A stretch of 44,182 nucleotides of DNA from Deltaproteobacteria bacterium (GTDB taxonomy: Bacteria > Desulfobacterota > BSN033 > UBA1163), in NCBI GenBank assembly GCA_016875195.1, contig VGRY01000028.1, positions 1 to 44,182 on the forward strand, in the 5' to 3' direction. The position numbers were made by a program, and so were the translations under genes. Numbering within the stretch: the stretch's first letter is position 1; each line of letters opens with the position of its first letter. Shown piece by piece: positions 32,436-41,222 of the stretch. The notes under the pieces are model-generated. The model saw nothing but the letters and a program-made list of their open reading frames with translations, made no database searches and had not been told where the DNA came from.

Positions 32436-34274
32436 TCAGATTGCTTCACCCTTAATAATTCGATCGATCTGATTTCCGTCGAGAACCTCTTTTTCGAGGA
32501 GGGTGTTAGCCAGCCGGTGAAGAACATCCATATTCCCCTGGATAATCTCTTTTGCTTTTTCATAACTCTTCGTGACGATTGACCTGATTTCGGCATCGAT
32601 CAATTGGGCAGTCTCCTCGCTGTAGTCACGGTGTTGAGTGATTTCCCTTCCCAGGAAAATCTGCTCCTCTCTCTGACCGAAGGCCATGGGACCGAGTTTT
32701 TCGCTCATCCCCCATTCACAGACCATCTTTCTGGCCAGTTCTGTGGATCGCTCGATGTCGTTGCCGGCACCCGTGGTCTGACGTTCTAAGACAAGTTCTT
32801 CTGCCACCCTTCCCCCCATCATGACAGCAATGTTGTTGAGGAGGTAATCCTTGGGATAGGTATGCTTCTCATCAATGGGAAGTTGCTGGGTGATTCCAAG
32901 GGCCCGTCCCCTTGGAATGATGGTGACCTTGTGAATGGGGTCTGTTCCAGGAATCATCCTGGCAACCAGTGTATGACCTGCCTCGTGAAAGGCGGTGATT
33001 CTCCGCTCTTCAAGAGGAATGATCATCGATTTCCGTTCCACACCCATCAAGACCTTGTCTTTTGCCTGCTCAAGGTCGGACATATCGACCCGATCTTTTC
33101 CGAGACGGGCAGCCAGAAGGGCAGCCTCGTTAACCAGATTCTCAAGATCAGCTCCGGTAAATCCAGGAGTGCCTCTGGCGAGGACTGACATCTCGACATC
33201 GTCTGCCAAGGGTACCCTTTTGATGTGGACACTGAGTATCTCTTCTCTTCCCTTCACATCAGGAACGGGCACAACGACCTGGCGATCGAACCGGCCTGGC
33301 CTGAGAAGGGCTGGATCAAGGACATCGGGTCGGTTGGTAGCAGCGATCAGGATGACCCCCTCGTTCGATTCAAAGCCATCCATTTCCACGAGCAATTGGT
33401 TGAGGGTCTGTTCCCTTTCATCGTGACCTCCCCCAAGTCCGGCTCCCCGGTGCCTCCCCACGGCATCGATTTCATCAATAAAGATGATGCAGGGCGCATT
33501 TCTCTTTCCCTGGAGGAAAAGGTCCCGGACACGGGAAGCGCCTACGCCCACGAACATCTCAACAAAATCTGAGCCACTGATGCTGAAGAATGGAACATCG
33601 GCTTCTCCTGCAATCGCTCTTGCCAGCAGCGTTTTTCCTGTTCCAGGAGCACCAATGAGAAGAACGCCCTTGGGTATTCTTCCACCCAATTTGGTGAATT
33701 TCTTCGGGTCTCTCAGAAAGTCGATGATTTCCTCAAGTTCATCCTTGGCCTCTTCGATTCCAGCCACATTATCAAAGGTCACTTTGTGTTGTTCTTTGGT
33801 TAGAATTTTTGCCTTGCTTTTTCCAAAAGAGAGGGCTTTACCGCCGCCGATCTGGACCTGCCTCATGAAGAAGATCCATACGCCAATAAGAATAATCATC
33901 GGAAACCAGGAGATGAGGATGTTTTGCCAGAGAGGGGACTCATCTTCTTTTTTGGCATTGATGGCAATCTTCTTGTCTCTGATGATTTTTATCATTTCGG
34001 GATCTTCGGGTGTATAGGTTTTAAACTTCTTTCCTTCTGAATCTTTCCAGATGATGCTCCTGCCTTTCGTTTCAACCTCGAGGACACGGTTTTGCTCAAC
34101 GGCATTAATAAAATCAGAATAATTTCTTTCCATTACCGTCTGGCGCGGTTTGCTGAAAAGGTTAAAGAGGAGGATCATGATGATGATGATAATTGACCAG
34201 AAAAGAAGGTTTTTGTAGAGGGAATTCAAATTGTCCTCCTGTGATTTATTTCGTTTCAGACTAACATAATTCAT
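32436..34274 (-). CDS. ftsH: ATP-dependent zinc metalloprotease FtsH
   Basis: This 612-residue membrane AAA+ protease degrades misfolded membrane proteins and short-lived regulators. Two membrane helices (about 22-40 and 118-137) flank a periplasmic domain. The AAA+ domain has Walker A GAPGTGKT at 208-215, Walker B IIFIDEID and an SRH region ([16 protein letters not shown]). The peptidase domain has the zinc motif HEAGH. The pore loop motif FVG ([12 protein letters not shown]) is present. All hallmarks and the length are normal. It is divergent from the Crp/Fnr gene; the 167 bp between them (34275-34441) should hold promoters in both directions, but I cannot assign them reliably. Confidence 0.97.
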   Translation of the reverse strand: MNYVSLKRNKSQEDNLNSLYKNLLFWSIIIIIMILLFNLFSKPRQTVMERNYSDFINAVEQNRVLEVETKGRSIIWKDSEGKKFKTYTPEDPEMIKIIRDKKIAINAKKEDESPLWQNILISWFPMIILIGVWIFFMRQVQIGGGKALSFGKSKAKILTKEQHKVTFDNVAGIEEAKDELEEIIDFLRDPKKFTKLGGRIPKGVLLIGAPGTGKTLLARAIAGEADVPFFSISGSDFVEMFVGVGASRVRDLFLQGKRNAPCIIFIDEIDAVGRHRGAGLGGGHDEREQTLNQLLVEMDGFESNEGVILIAATNRPDVLDPALLRPGRFDRQVVVPVPDVKGREEILSVHIKRVPLADDVEMSVLARGTPGFTGADLENLVNEAALLAARLGKDRVDMSDLEQAKDKVLMGVERKSMIIPLEERRITAFHEAGHTLVARMIPGTDPIHKVTIIPRGRALGITQQLPIDEKHTYPKDYLLNNIAVMMGGRVAEELVLERQTTGAGNDIERSTELARKMVCEWGMSEKLGPMAFGQREEQIFLGREITQHRDYSEETAQLIDAEIRSIVTKSYEKAKEIIQGNMDVLHRLANTLLEKEVLDGNQIDRIIKGEAI

Positions 34275-34441
34275 GTATCAATTCAATATACTGAACCCGT
34301 TATGGAAGTGTGGGAAATTAAAAATTATTGCCTTTTGGCCGTTCATAACCATTTGTAATTATTAATAAATTGTACGTTAAGGGGTTACCCATTATCTTTT
34401 TTGCTTGCAAAAAGAGCTCAAAACCTATAGATTTGAACAAC

Positions 34442-35131
34442 ATGGAGACCAACCTTTTAAAGAGATGCCCGCTTTTTGCAGGGTTAAAAGATGAAGATCT
34501 GAAGAGGGTGAGGGCCATTGCCACGCTCAGGCAGGTTGTGAAAAAGGAAGTTCTTTTTTCCGAGGGTGAAGAGGCGAGAGGGTTCTATGTCATCCTCTCC
34601 GGCAAGGTGAAACTCTATAAAATTTCATCGGAGGGTAAAGAGCAAATTCTTCATGTGGTCTCAGCGCCGGATGCATTTGCTGAAGCAGCGCTTTTTCTCG
34701 AAGGAAGTTATCCTGCTTTTGCCGAATCCTTGAGCGACAGCCAGCTCCTCTATATTCCCAAGAGGGATTTTATACAGTTGATCGAGAGGAACCCTCAACT
34801 CAGTATCAACATGATCGTCTCTCTTTCGCACTACCTGAGGCGGTTTGCTTCCCTGATTGAGGAGCTTTCCCTTAAAGAAGTTTCATCCAGGATTGCAAAA
34901 TATCTGCTAGATCTTTCGGTAAAACTCTCAAAGGAGGGAAAAAATCCGAAAGAGGTTGAACTCGATCTGAGCAAGACGCAATTAGCATCGAAATTAGGAA
35001 CGATCAGCGAGACCTTTTCCAGGACCTTAGGGAAGATGAAAGGGAAGGGAGTCATCGATGTGCAGGGGAATAAAATCGTGATCCTCGACCGTGAATCCCT
35101 CGAAGAACTTGCTTCGGGACTGAAGCTATAA
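34442..35131 (+). CDS. Crp/Fnr-family transcriptional regulator (Dnr/HcpR-like)
   Basis: The 229-residue product has a cyclic-nucleotide-binding-like domain (about 8-120, with VLFSEGEEARGFYVILSGKV), a long dimerisation helix (about 125-145) and a C-terminal winged helix. The recognition helix reads TISETFSRTL: E190, S193 and R194 match E209, S212 and R213 of E. coli Fnr, which recognise TTGA half-sites. There is only one Cys near the N-terminus (C9), so it lacks Fnr's iron-sulfur cluster and is more like Dnr or HcpR, which respond to NO or redox state through heme. I chose ATG 34442; an upstream TTG at 34370 is in frame and neither has a strong ribosome-binding site. Likely sites are the two TTGACTTAAGTCAA palindromes. 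Confidence 0.9.
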   Translation: METNLLKRCPLFAGLKDEDLKRVRAIATLRQVVKKEVLFSEGEEARGFYVILSGKVKLYKISSEGKEQILHVVSAPDAFAEAALFLEGSYPAFAESLSDSQLLYIPKRDFIQLIERNPQLSINMIVSLSHYLRRFASLIEELSLKEVSSRIAKYLLDLSVKLSKEGKNPKEVELDLSKTQLASKLGTISETFSRTLGKMKGKGVIDVQGNKIVILDRESLEELASGLKL

Positions 35132-35151
35132 CACTCCAGCCGGTAACTTCT

Positions 35152-35380
35152 ACCTAAATTGAGCGATTCACCCTATTTCACAAGGGAGGCAGAGACGCCT
35201 CCAACCCTTTTAGAATGCGATGCGTTATAAGTTTGGGCAATTCACCTTAAACTTTCACCAAAAGGGTGGTCATTGAACCGGCCTCATTGTTGATTGAATC
35301 TATCAAAGGTAATCGCTCTAAAAGGGTTTTTCGGCCTCCCCGCCCCCCTTGTAAAGGGTAAAAAATCGCTCAATTTAGGT
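35152..35380. repeat. Long inverted-repeat element between convergent genes
   Basis: Arms of about 70 bp (35152-35221 and 35312-35380) face each other. Both begin, reading inward, with ACCTAAATTGAGCGATT and share ACAAGGG, GGC-rich and CCCTTTTAGA blocks with small insertions between them. The central 90 bp are not repeated. The element ends one base before the stop codon of the next gene and lies just after the Crp/Fnr stop, so it could terminate transcription from both sides or be a MITE-like insertion. Confidence 0.75.
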
Positions 35381-35381
35381 T

Positions 35382-36812
35382 CTAATAATTTACAGAGGCG
35401 GTGAGATGACAATCGGACCTCATTAACTCCTCGTTGAGTCTCCGAAGGATCTCCTGCTGTTGTCGGATTCCAAAGTCCGTGTATTGGGAGTCTCTTTTCC
35501 TATAAGTTTTTTCAAAAAAAGCAATGCAGTCTCGGGCGGTTTGAATCTGTGTACGGATCATCTCACACTTTTTCAATCCCCAGCGGGCTTCGATGGAATC
35601 TTTTGGATGAGGAGAAAACCAGGAACAGTTCCGATAGACATCATAAAATGTAACTGAGCGGTTTTCAGCGATTTGAATCACCACCGACTCCATCATCTCT
35701 TTTACCATTTCTTTATTAAGATGGGTCGACTCAATGATACGGGAGAGATGATCCATCAAGAGAATGATCATCTCATCGCGGTTAAGGGTATTGTGAATCT
35801 CCCATAGAGTTGAACCTGCTGCACATCCTTCCTTGGCACATTGCTGATATCCAGCCAGAACAGCGGAGGCTCTCTCCTTAAGGAGACGCGTAATTTTTTC
35901 CATTACCTTCACCATCTTTTCCATAGGGTGATATTCTGTTGGATCAATTCTCTTGGCCACAGCCTCTATAAAGTCTGCATGCTTTTTATAAAAAGCAGGG
36001 GTATATTGTTCTTCAGAGTAGAAGGGATGCTGTTTGATGGAGAGATATTTCCATTCTCCATTTTCGAAAATCGGCCATCGAAACTTCACCAATCCTAAAG
36101 GATGGGTTCGTTCTGGTTTGGGGGAGAAAAAATCCCTTAAACTCAATTTTCGAACCTTTACCGGAAGGACAGACTCCCAGGTCTGAACCGGATGGGCCTG
36201 GCTTCCGTCAAGACAGACATAGCCGATGATCGCAACATGAGATTTAGCCATCACCAGGAGCGTTCCCGGCGTGATGGAGTCGGGTGAGATGCGGACTGGA
36301 TAGGTGTCCTTAGGAAGGGTCCCTGTCCAGGTCTCTGAAATGAGATAGAAAAGGGCAGCACGAAAACGTTTGTCCTGGGACCATTCCGTATGGGTTGGCA
36401 GAACCTTCCAGTTTTTAGACCAGTGACCTATCAGCTTTCCGTCTTTTGTTGTAGCCGCAGCGGGAAGATGGTTGATCCGAGCATAAATCCATCTGATGGC
36501 GTAAGGGACATCCGCGCAATCGGTCGGTATATTGTAACGAATAAAAAAATCTTCCTGGATATTTTCATTGACCCATTTCCCGAATTGAATTTCTTCTTGA
36601 ACCGTCCACCGTTGATCACCAACTCTCCAAACTTGATCAGAGGATTCGCGGAGTGCTTGACTGAGGCATGGGGTGGCAATAAGGATGATCACAATGGATA
36701 TAGGTAAGCGCTTGAACACTCGTTTGAGACAAATGATGTAATCGTTCATCTTCATAGTTTTCATATTTTTATTGCATAACAGGTGCCAAAGGGCGGTTAC
36801 GTCAATATTCAT
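35382..36812 (-). CDS. Exported protein with NlpC/P60-like Cys and His motifs, unknown
   Basis: The 476-residue product has a membrane/signal segment at about residues 36-52 preceded by basic residues. A Cys in IPTDCADVPYAIRWI (about residue 98) and a later His in AKSHVAIIGYV could be the nucleophile and base of a papain-fold peptidase or amidase of the NlpC/P60 kind, in the right order and spacing. The C-terminal half is helical and contains several cysteines (CAKEGC, MRSDC). I do not recognise a defined family, so the enzyme assignment is tentative. ATG 36812 has AAAGG six bases upstream; it places 35 residues before the hydrophobic segment. Later ATGs at codons 17 and 22 would give a more typical signal peptide. 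Confidence 0.65.
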   Translation of the reverse strand: MNIDVTALWHLLCNKNMKTMKMNDYIICLKRVFKRLPISIVIILIATPCLSQALRESSDQVWRVGDQRWTVQEEIQFGKWVNENIQEDFFIRYNIPTDCADVPYAIRWIYARINHLPAAATTKDGKLIGHWSKNWKVLPTHTEWSQDKRFRAALFYLISETWTGTLPKDTYPVRISPDSITPGTLLVMAKSHVAIIGYVCLDGSQAHPVQTWESVLPVKVRKLSLRDFFSPKPERTHPLGLVKFRWPIFENGEWKYLSIKQHPFYSEEQYTPAFYKKHADFIEAVAKRIDPTEYHPMEKMVKVMEKITRLLKERASAVLAGYQQCAKEGCAAGSTLWEIHNTLNRDEMIILLMDHLSRIIESTHLNKEMVKEMMESVVIQIAENRSVTFYDVYRNCSWFSPHPKDSIEARWGLKKCEMIRTQIQTARDCIAFFEKTYRKRDSQYTDFGIRQQQEILRRLNEELMRSDCHLTASVNY

Positions 36813-37125
36813 AAGTAACCTTTGGATTTTTAATGATTATTAATTCTTTAAGGGATGGGCTTTGTTCGAACATTCTGGGTGTTAAGAGTACCATTTTGTC
36901 AAAATTGACAAAATGTTTTTACATCATTTTTAAGTTGTTTAAATGAAGTTTATTGTAGCGGTATTGGAATAAAATGAAGTGAACTGGTTCGTATTCAAAG
37001 TTGGCCAAGTAAAAAGCGATAAAATCCTATATTGTGGGATCTAATTTAGATCTTGTAGGTTTAAGGAAAGTTATTCGAATTGTTTTATAAAATAAATCGT
37101 ATTTAAAACAAGCACACCGATTGTA
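36813..37125. other. 313-bp A/T-rich intergenic region
   Basis: This gap separates the end of the UbiD-cluster operon from the exported-protein gene. Apart from the palindrome at 36892-36915 I see no ORF, array or clear terminator. It probably holds the promoter of the exported-protein gene. Confidence 0.5.
36892..36915. promoter_or_regulatory. Perfect palindrome, operator-like
   Basis: CATTTTGTCAA and TTGACAAAATG form an 11-bp perfect inverted repeat around a two-base centre, 80 bp upstream of the gene starting at 36812. The symmetry and position suit a dimeric regulator's operator or an enhancer for a sigma-54 activator. A run of five T follows on the plus strand, but no plus-strand gene precedes it, so a terminator is less likely. 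Confidence 0.55.
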
Positions 37126-37506
37126 TCAAATTTCTACTTCCAAATCATCTCCTGCTTTAATAGCAAGGGTTTCTTTAATATTTTGATGTGAGATCAGCTC
37201 CATTTTATTTTCAGGGTAGCCTTCTATCAATGGAAAAACGATGGCCCCTTTTATCTGAGCATTGATGAGGACTGGGTAGCACATGGCACTGCAAAAAGAG
37301 GGGTCTTCTGGAGTGATTTCAACTCCTGTTTTTGCCTTAAGGGTTTTAAAAATCTGGAGTGACTCAGGATCAATAATTTCCAAGTTTAATGTCCCAGGAT
37401 AGGGATCGATGGAGAGTTTTGAGATGAATTGCTTTCTGACCCACGGGATCTGAGTGAAATGGCCTGCCTCCCTGAGTCCTTCGACAATTTTCCCCTGAAT
37501 CTTAAT
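37126..37506 (-). CDS. CTP-dependent riboflavin kinase-like protein (DUF120), apparent ATT start
   Basis: The frame from 37506 encodes 126 residues with the archaeal riboflavin kinase pattern: GKIVEGLREAGHF near the start, then DPYPGTLNLEI with the TLN metal/phosphate motif, then CYPVLINAQIKGAIVFP and a C-terminal IKAGDDLEVEI. Archaeal enzymes such as MJ0056 (136 residues) make FMN from riboflavin and CTP. An in-frame TGA lies two codons upstream and there is no ATG, GTG or TTG before the conserved TLNL segment. Translation therefore seems to start at ATT (37506-37504), which overlaps the ubiX TAA by one base and has AAAGGA upstream. It fits a role of feeding FMN to UbiX. An assembly error at the start codon is the alternative. 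Confidence 0.8.
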   Translation of the reverse strand: MKIQGKIVEGLREAGHFTQIPWVRKQFISKLSIDPYPGTLNLEIIDPESLQIFKTLKAKTGVEITPEDPSFCSAMCYPVLINAQIKGAIVFPLIEGYPENKMELISHQNIKETLAIKAGDDLEVEI

Positions 37507-38101
37507 GGTTCAATCCTTTCTTTCGGAGATTATTTTTGACCTTTGTGCTACCCCAACGGGCAAAGAGATCATGCTCGATATGGAATAGATCAAGGACCTT
37601 CCCGACGGTATGATTAATCAGGTCATCCATGGACTTCGGATGAAAGTAGAAGGCTGGAATGGGTGGTAGAATGATCACGCCGAGGTCAGCCAGGTTCATC
37701 ATCAGGTTAAGGTGGCCTTTGTGCAGAGGCGTTTCACGGACGGCAAGAATCAGTTTCCTTCTTTCCTTAACTGTTACATCCGCTGCCCGAATGAGGAGGT
37801 TCAGGTTAAAAGAGTTGGCAATGGCTGAAAGGCTCTTGATGGAACAGGGCATCACCACCATCCCGTCTACCCGGAAAGAACCGCTGGCAATATCCGCACC
37901 CACGTCTTTAATGTCGTAGACGATCTTAGCCAGAGCTTTAACCTCTTCAACCTTCCAGTCGGTTTCCATGAGGATGGTTTTTTCACCGGCCTCTGTAATG
38001 ACGAGATGGGTCTCCACATCCGATTTGGAGAGAACCTCTAAAAGCCTTATGCCATAGATAGCCCCAGTGGCGCCGGAGATTCCAACAATGATTCTCTTCA
38101 T
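37502..38101 (-). CDS. ubiX: Flavin prenyltransferase UbiX
   Basis: UbiX joins dimethylallyl phosphate to reduced FMN to make prenylated FMN, the cofactor of UbiD enzymes. The 199-residue product begins MKRIIVGISGATGA with the flavin-binding loop, has DIASGSF and VVMPCS in the middle, RAADVTVKERRKL and RETPLHKGH in the prenyl-binding region: all are family hallmarks. ATG 38101 is chosen because GGGAG lies just upstream; it lies one base after the stop of the neighbouring UbiD gene. The next gene overlaps its stop. Its place in the middle of a UbiD operon is strong functional context. Confidence 0.96.
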   Translation of the reverse strand: MKRIIVGISGATGAIYGIRLLEVLSKSDVETHLVITEAGEKTILMETDWKVEEVKALAKIVYDIKDVGADIASGSFRVDGMVVMPCSIKSLSAIANSFNLNLLIRAADVTVKERRKLILAVRETPLHKGHLNLMMNLADLGVIILPPIPAFYFHPKSMDDLINHTVGKVLDLFHIEHDLFARWGSTKVKNNLRKKGLNH

Positions 38102-38102
38102 C

Positions 38103-39461
38103 TCATCTCCCTTTGACATACTTCTGAAGGACAGGAGTGATTCTTTTTCTCACCTCTTCAGGGACCCCCACCTTTTCAAATCCTTCAAGCATGGGTTTTG
38201 TAGCATCCAATCCCATCTTGGCCGTAAGGAATCCATCGCCCGAAGAGGGATCAATGGGTTGTCCCCTCATGTTGGTCATGACGATCAGGTCACGATCTGC
38301 CTGGAATCGGGTTGCAAGAGTCCATTCCAATTCCTGGTCGTCCTGCAGGTTGATGTCGGTGTTGACACCAATCACTTTTTTAATATTGGTGAAAGAGAGG
38401 GCAAGCGATAAAGCCCTTCTAATTTCGCCTCTATTCTCGGTATCAAGGCTCATCACAGCGTGCGATCCAAATGTTCCAGGAATAAGGCGAATCTCTCTGA
38501 TGGAAGGGATTTCCCTCTTCATCTTCGGGATAAAGTCAAGGCCATGAACCAGGTAGAGGAGGTTGTCCACCTCGAGGCTCCAGGGAACAATGGAATGGTA
38601 GATGGCATTTTCTCTAAGAGTGATTGCTTTGACCTGGATGGCAGGGCTTTTTGAAAAGCCCATATAATAACCACTTGATTCACCCAGAACTCCATCCTCT
38701 TCTTTGCCCCTGGGATCGATCACACCTTCAATCAAAACCTCTGCGAAGGCAGGAATTTCAAGGTCAACATTTTCAGCCCTCACCATAGGGATAGCTTTAC
38801 CTCTGATGCCTCCGGCAATGGAAAGTTTATCCAATCCTACGGGCGCTTTGAGGATAGCGGCGATGAAGATAAGAGGGTCGAGTCCGATGACGGTTGCGAT
38901 TTCCATCTTCTGACGTTTTCTTTTATATTTCCCATAAATTTCCGCAAGGGGAGGATTGAGGAGTGAAATGCCAAGCCGATCTTTTCCCCTTACTTCCATC
39001 CTGTGAAGACCTCTTCCGATCACACCTGTCTCGGGATCTCTGGCTGAAGAAAAGCCAGAGGTAATGTAGGGTCCGGAATCTTTGGCGTAGTGGGTCAGGG
39101 CAGGGAGAATCTTTGTCAGATCCATTCCCCTCCCTTTCTTGATTACCTCTTTGGCCGAAGCATCGTTTACCAAAACAGGAGGCAATCGCTTCTCTATTTT
39201 TTTTGGAAATTCATCGAAAAGTTTCTCAGGTTCAATTCCCAGGGCAAGGCTGAGGCGTCCCCTCGTTCCAAGGAGATTTCCCAAGACCGGTAAACGATGG
39301 CCCTTCACTTTTTCGAATAGAATGGCAGGGGCTTCCTTTTTCCCAAGCTCAGATAGGAGCGCCGAGATTTCGTATTTTGGGTCGAGAGGAGTAACGATTG
39401 AAATCAAGTCTCCCTGAGCCTTCAGCGTTTGGATGAAGCTTTTAATCCCTGTGGTCGCCAT
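38103..39461 (-). CDS. UbiD-family prenyl-FMN-dependent (de)carboxylase 1
   Basis: This 452-residue protein is a full-length UbiD relative. It has the N-terminal alpha/beta segment with DPKYEISALLSEL, a central split-barrel domain (RDPETGVIGRGLHR, ATVIGLDPL, AIPMVRAENVDLEIPAFAE) and the catalytic region EDGVLGESSGYY at 255-266, where most UbiDs have EGPFGEYTGYY. The Glu residues hold prenyl-FMN and act as acid/base. This variant motif sets it apart from the two other UbiDs in the cluster and resembles the situation in phenylphosphate carboxylase, where two different UbiD chains form the core. ATG 39461 is the preferred start; ATG 39473 and TTG 39488 are in frame. It lies between the 85-residue gene and ubiX. 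Confidence 0.9.
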   Translation of the reverse strand: MATTGIKSFIQTLKAQGDLISIVTPLDPKYEISALLSELGKKEAPAILFEKVKGHRLPVLGNLLGTRGRLSLALGIEPEKLFDEFPKKIEKRLPPVLVNDASAKEVIKKGRGMDLTKILPALTHYAKDSGPYITSGFSSARDPETGVIGRGLHRMEVRGKDRLGISLLNPPLAEIYGKYKRKRQKMEIATVIGLDPLIFIAAILKAPVGLDKLSIAGGIRGKAIPMVRAENVDLEIPAFAEVLIEGVIDPRGKEEDGVLGESSGYYMGFSKSPAIQVKAITLRENAIYHSIVPWSLEVDNLLYLVHGLDFIPKMKREIPSIREIRLIPGTFGSHAVMSLDTENRGEIRRALSLALSFTNIKKVIGVNTDINLQDDQELEWTLATRFQADRDLIVMTNMRGQPIDPSSGDGFLTAKMGLDATKPMLEGFEKVGVPEEVRKRITPVLQKYVKGR

Positions 39462-39480
39462 AGGTAATCTCATGGACGGT

Positions 39481-39738
39481 TTAAGCAAATTTATTCACTT
39501 CTTTTATGATTTTGATGGACCAGGGTTTTTCCTGAAGCTGGCCTCTTCCAAGGCGGACCCAGAGGCGATCCGGATATTTCGATTCAGACTTCGAAACCTT
39601 GGCAAGGGCATAAGCGCTGCGGTATTTGTATCTTCGATCGTCCGGGGTGAGCTCACGGACAATGAGTTCCATTTCCTGATCCTCTGGAACCTTTGAGAGA
39701 TCCGTCAAGATGAATGTATCATACTCTTTTTGTGCCAT
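39481..39738 (-). CDS. Small 85-residue protein of the UbiD cluster (possible carboxylase small subunit)
   Basis: ATG 39738 has a perfect AGGAGG six bases upstream and gives an 85-residue, about 10-kDa protein beginning MAQKEYDTFILTDLSKVP. It is hydrophilic, with many charged residues, and has no Cys or His cluster. The region RRYKYRSAYALAKVSKSESK is basic. I cannot assign a family from sequence alone, but phenylphosphate carboxylase of Thauera aromatica has a unique 10-kDa subunit encoded among its UbiD genes, and this protein has the right size and position between two UbiD genes. The role is therefore inferred from context. Confidence 0.75.
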   Translation of the reverse strand: MAQKEYDTFILTDLSKVPEDQEMELIVRELTPDDRRYKYRSAYALAKVSKSESKYPDRLWVRLGRGQLQEKPWSIKIIKEVNKFA

Positions 39739-39749
39739 GTATTTCCTCC

Positions 39750-41195
39750 TCAATCTTTGAATCCATAGGATTTCCAGTTTTTAAGAACTTTTTCCTGAAT
39801 TTCTTTGGGGTAGACATTGTTAAAAGATACTTTAATAGGAAGGTCCGATTTAGGCCAATCGAGAGGGAAGGTGCAGTCGAACAGCACCTGGGACCCGCGG
39901 CTCCATTTTCGTTCGTCCGGATCGGCAAATGGATAGAGAGGGGTTCCAGGAGCTTGTTCATATTTACGAATCCCTCGAATAGGATGGCACTTGGTGCAAA
40001 GGGCATGGATGACTTCATCTTTGTTATAAATATCGGTATCATTGTCAACCACCACCACCATGCTGAACCACGGGCTCAATTTGCTTCCGAAGACCAGATT
40101 GGCAATCTGACTGGCGATTCCGCTATAAGCAGGTCGCACACCCACGACCACGAGGTGATGGGTTGACTCAGGAAGCATATAGACGCCGGTGATGGGAATG
40201 CCCTGGCTCTCGAGAAGCTTTCTCATCTCAAGGCCGAGCGAGAAGGAGCGGAGGAGCTGGCCCTCGTCAGTGGGAACTCCCATGTTGGAGACCGTGATAA
40301 TGGGATTATTCCTGAAGGTAATGGCGCTGATTCGGTAAACGGTTCTGGGTTCTCTTGGTGAGGTCCGGTAACCTGTATATTCGCCAAACGGGGCTTCGTC
40401 AATCTGGATACCTGGGATCACTTCACCCTCAATAATGATTTCAGCGTGGGCCGGCACATAGAGATCGTTGGTTTCACACTTTACCAGTTCCACAGGAGTG
40501 CCCATCAACATGCCGGTGAATTCATCTTCAGGAATGGGTGAGGGCGCACATGCAGCCACGCCAGAGAGAGGATCGCAGCCGATCACCGTGGCAAAGGGCA
40601 TGGGTCTGTTTTTTGGAACATACTTACCATAAAACATCTTCCCCATATCCGAGAAGGGAAGCACCGGGCCGACCATGGTCTTTTCGTCGAAAACCATCTG
40701 GCGATACATGCCCCAATTGATTGCTTGGGTTTCAGGATCTCTTGAGATGACGAAGTGCCAGGTTGCGAGATACCTTCCGCCGTCGCCATCATGGACCATC
40801 GGGCCGGGGAGTTTGAATAGATCCGCATCCTTTCCCACCCAGACATTCTCTTTGCATGGGGCTTTCTTTTTATCTAGGATGGCTGGTTTGACAGGCTCAC
40901 TCGTTGTCCTTTTTACATATTCGTCCGAGATCTCCGGTACGGAGGCGTCGGGTTTCATTCCCATGGCAATGGCCAACCTCTTATAGGTGGCCAAAGGGGC
41001 TCCCAGGGCTTCAAATCCAGGATAATCTTTGATCTTTTTGAAATAAGGGGAAGCCGATTTTTTCTCGCAGACCCTCCTCACAATAGCGCCCATCTCAAGG
41101 TCCCAATCGACCTCCTGCGCGATGGTGACAAGATCGTTGTTGGCTTCAAGTGCTTTGATGAATTGGCGGTTGTCTTTATAAAATTTATAGGCCAT
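39750..41195 (-). CDS. UbiD-family prenyl-FMN-dependent (de)carboxylase 2
   Basis: This complete 481-residue UbiD protein has AILDKKKAPCKENVW and GGRYLATWHFVISRDPETQ in its early part, ATVIGCDPLSGVAAC near 203-216, and the catalytic EAPFGEYTGY at 267-276. It is of the size of the 53-54-kDa subunits of phenylphosphate carboxylase. The reaction would be (de)carboxylation of a phenolic or aryl substrate using prenylated FMN; the direction cannot be read from sequence. ATG 41195 follows AAAGGAGG. It is followed by the 85-residue gene and then UbiD 1, all closely spaced. Confidence 0.93.
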   Translation of the reverse strand: MAYKFYKDNRQFIKALEANNDLVTIAQEVDWDLEMGAIVRRVCEKKSASPYFKKIKDYPGFEALGAPLATYKRLAIAMGMKPDASVPEISDEYVKRTTSEPVKPAILDKKKAPCKENVWVGKDADLFKLPGPMVHDGDGGRYLATWHFVISRDPETQAINWGMYRQMVFDEKTMVGPVLPFSDMGKMFYGKYVPKNRPMPFATVIGCDPLSGVAACAPSPIPEDEFTGMLMGTPVELVKCETNDLYVPAHAEIIIEGEVIPGIQIDEAPFGEYTGYRTSPREPRTVYRISAITFRNNPIITVSNMGVPTDEGQLLRSFSLGLEMRKLLESQGIPITGVYMLPESTHHLVVVGVRPAYSGIASQIANLVFGSKLSPWFSMVVVVDNDTDIYNKDEVIHALCTKCHPIRGIRKYEQAPGTPLYPFADPDERKWSRGSQVLFDCTFPLDWPKSDLPIKVSFNNVYPKEIQEKVLKNWKSYGFKD

Positions 41196-41222
41196 TCAGT
41201 CTTACCTCCTTTATCTTAATCT

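Noticed and set aside
36892..36915. Terminator of the UbiD-cluster operon
   Set aside because: On the minus strand no T-run follows the hairpin, and it lies over 200 bp after the last gene.
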